31,760 bases of DNA from an uncultured Muribaculaceae bacterium (GTDB lineage: Bacteria; Bacteroidota; Bacteroidia; Bacteroidales; Muribaculaceae): positions 1 through 31,760 of the forward strand of contig CAJTYD010000025.1 of NCBI GenBank assembly GCA_910583775.1, read 5' to 3'. How positions within the stretch are numbered: position 1 is the first letter of the stretch; each line of letters starts with the position of its first letter. This document shows, piece after piece, positions 30,662 to 31,760 of the stretch. Position numbers and translations under genes: made by a program. The notes under the pieces are model-generated. The model made no database searches and was not told the origin of the DNA. It saw only the letters and a program-made list of their open reading frames with translations.

Positions 30662-31213
30662 ATGTCGTTTTGGAATTATATAGGGGAGTATGCCTTATTC
30701 AATATGATTCGTAAAAAATTGAGAGGCAGGCAGGAGATTTATTCTCCGTCGGTTCATCAAGTCTATCGATATGATTATAGCTCTGATTCAGATTATGAAG
30801 CAAAAGTAGAGGAGCTTGAGACCAGGATTCGTGAATCGAAGCGCAAGATAAAGGAAAACAAGGCTATTTTGACCGATCTTTCACCTGAAGACAGATTGGA
30901 ATGCGATATAGATGATCTTCAGCTTCAGATTGATGACCTTGAAATGCAGCTTGACGAATGTGACGTCATGTCGGACCGTTATGATCGCATCCAGGACAGA
31001 ATCGATCACCTTCAGGATCGTCTCGACGACCTTGAAGATATGAGAGGTGACCTTGAGGATATGGAGGACGATCTTGAAGACATGTCTGACGATCTTGACG
31101 ATAAATGGGACGATCTTGAAGACATGATGGACGACTATGATGACATGAGGGACGACTATGATGACATGAGGGACGACTATGATGATTATGAAAGAGACGA
31201 TGACACGTGGTAG
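30662..31213 (+). CDS. Asp-rich heptad-repeat coiled-coil protein
   Basis: This 183-residue protein has no recognised family. The N-terminal 45 residues are aromatic and basic (MSFWNYIGEYALFNMIRKKL), perhaps membrane-associated or packing onto a partner. Residues 45-120 form a charged coiled coil. Residues 122-177 are eight heptads of the form DD(L/Y)(E/D)DMx, with L or Y at position a and M at position d, an acidic coiled coil ending DDDTW. Two of the 21-base DNA units, at 31130-31150 and 31151-31171, are identical, so the repeat probably expands and contracts by slippage. It has no signal peptide. The many Asp residues could bind divalent metal or mimic nucleic acid. The gene is probably real, judged by its promoter box and codon use. 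Confidence 0.75.
   Translation: MSFWNYIGEYALFNMIRKKLRGRQEIYSPSVHQVYRYDYSSDSDYEAKVEELETRIRESKRKIKENKAILTDLSPEDRLECDIDDLQLQIDDLEMQLDECDVMSDRYDRIQDRIDHLQDRLDDLEDMRGDLEDMEDDLEDMSDDLDDKWDDLEDMMDDYDDMRDDYDDMRDDYDDYERDDDTW
31130..31171 (+). repeat. Identical 21-base tandem units in the Asp-rich gene
   Basis: Two adjacent, identical 21-base units (31130-31150 and 31151-31171) each encode DDYDDMR. Neighbouring units are similar but diverged. Being a multiple of three, changes in copy number keep the reading frame. Confidence 0.85.
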
Positions 31214-31294
31214 ATGATGTTATCGTTATAAAATAGAGGTATGGAAATACTTTACTCTCTTTGACTTCGCTCGTTTGAATTGGGGCAGAGTAAA

Positions 31295-31591
31295 TTATTC
31301 TACAAAAATAGGGAAGACCTGTAGCTTTGAACGCAAGATTTCAGTCAATGTTTCGTATAGTTTCTCATTTGAAAACGTTTCATGCATCATCCCTTTTATT
31401 TGCCAGGCTTTAACTTCAATGCTATATTCTCGATTTATATCATCAAGTAACAAGAGTAGTGATTCTTCATCCCATTTCCCTTCTTTTATTGGTTTCCTTA
31501 ATTGTATTATTCGTTTAATGTCGCAGTTGAATATTGTTTCTAATAAGTAAATATAAACATTCCAGATGTCAGAATTCTTGGCTCTGCGCAT
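31295..31591 (-). CDS. Hypothetical protein, possibly 5'-truncated
   Basis: This 98-residue ORF beginning MRRAKNSDIW is not recognised. Composition is plausible for a helical protein (ETIFNCDIKRIIQLRKPI, EESLLLLLDDINREYSIEVK), but the DNA is AT-rich. The frame stays open upstream of this ATG for about 40 codons and reads plausibly (GLITTRYIGHINWHKLKDEI) without any ATG, GTG or TTG. The ORF may therefore be the 3' part of a longer gene that lost its start or was frameshifted near 31689-31693. It converges on the Asp-rich gene. Confidence 0.45.
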   Translation of the reverse strand: MRRAKNSDIWNVYIYLLETIFNCDIKRIIQLRKPIKEGKWDEESLLLLLDDINREYSIEVKAWQIKGMMHETFSNEKLYETLTEILRSKLQVFPIFVE

Positions 31592-31671
31592 TCTTATGGA
31601 TGTATCAAACTTCGACTTTATCTCATCTTTAAGTTTATGCCAATTTATGTGTCCGATATACCGTGTGGTTA

Positions 31672-31760
31672 TTAAGCCTGTGATCTTGTTTTTGCATCTT
31701 TTCTCTTTAATCTATAAAATCCCTTTATTAGGCGTAATATCAAGGCCGGCGGCTTCGACA
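31672..31760 (-). CDS. Partial gene at the right edge (C-terminus)
   Basis: A minus-strand frame is open from the right edge to a stop at 31672-31674. It reads SKPPALILRLIKGFYRLKRK followed by DAKTRSQA, a basic tail typical of a C-terminus. It overlaps, in another frame, the open upstream extension of the 98-residue ORF. The poly-A run at 31689-31693 (minus strand) would be a natural frameshift point joining them. Too short to identify. Confidence 0.35.
   Translation of the reverse strand, partial: SKPPALILRLIKGFYRLKRKDAKTRSQA

Overview
The window looks like chromosome of a member of the Bacteroidota, most likely order Bacteroidales. A Muribaculaceae-like genome would fit the moderate GC, but that family assignment is a guess. 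The evidence is a tmRNA ending in a YALAA-type tag, a DUF4290 gene upstream of murA, a DUF3332 lipoprotein, an IntDOT-like tyrosine recombinase, almost no Shine-Dalgarno sequences, and repeated TAnnTTTG promoter boxes (the Bacteroidales -7 element).

Layout. Positions 1-1983 look like the right end of an integrated element: an integrase on the minus strand, a pair of inverted bipartite repeats, and the 3' end of the tmRNA gene (ssrA, minus, 1983-2383) as the probable attachment site. From 2493 to 5267 (minus) lie glnS, with a long structured leader containing a terminator-like hairpin, and an ECF-type sigma factor. From 5488 to 8895 (plus) runs an operon of an alpha/beta hydrolase, a membrane-anchored MurF-like ligase and a cation diffusion facilitator. 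From 8928 to 13733 (minus) come a Bcr/CflA-type MFS exporter, a tight operon (Holin-X-like membrane protein, small conserved protein, prmA, uracil-DNA glycosylase-superfamily protein), two tandem YtxH-like small proteins and a DUF3332 lipoprotein. From 13877 to 17536 (minus) are recQ and recJ, with a well-formed promoter.

Positions 17800-20217 look accessory: an Eis-like acetyltransferase with an AT-rich middle, then about 900 bases without a convincing gene. A small Xre-type regulator follows, with inverted repeats over its promoter and a cluster of short repeats after it. rarA and a HAD phosphatase are on the minus strand (20837-22794).

From 22907 the plus strand carries housekeeping genes: an FAD-dependent oxidoreductase, tsaB, a DUF4290 gene, murA (Asp in place of the catalytic Cys), rimM, a small conserved protein and an OmpA-domain protein. 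The last part (29190 onward) is the least conventional: a regulator fusing an HTH and WYL domain to a HAD domain of the type found in RNA-repair proteins, an aspartate-rich heptad-repeat protein, and an AT-rich minus-strand ORF next to a partial or frameshifted gene at the right edge.

No complete new multi-gene system is evident. The strongest leads are the WYL-HAD fusion with its acidic coiled-coil neighbour, the bipartite inverted repeats beside the tmRNA-linked integrase, and the glnS leader.
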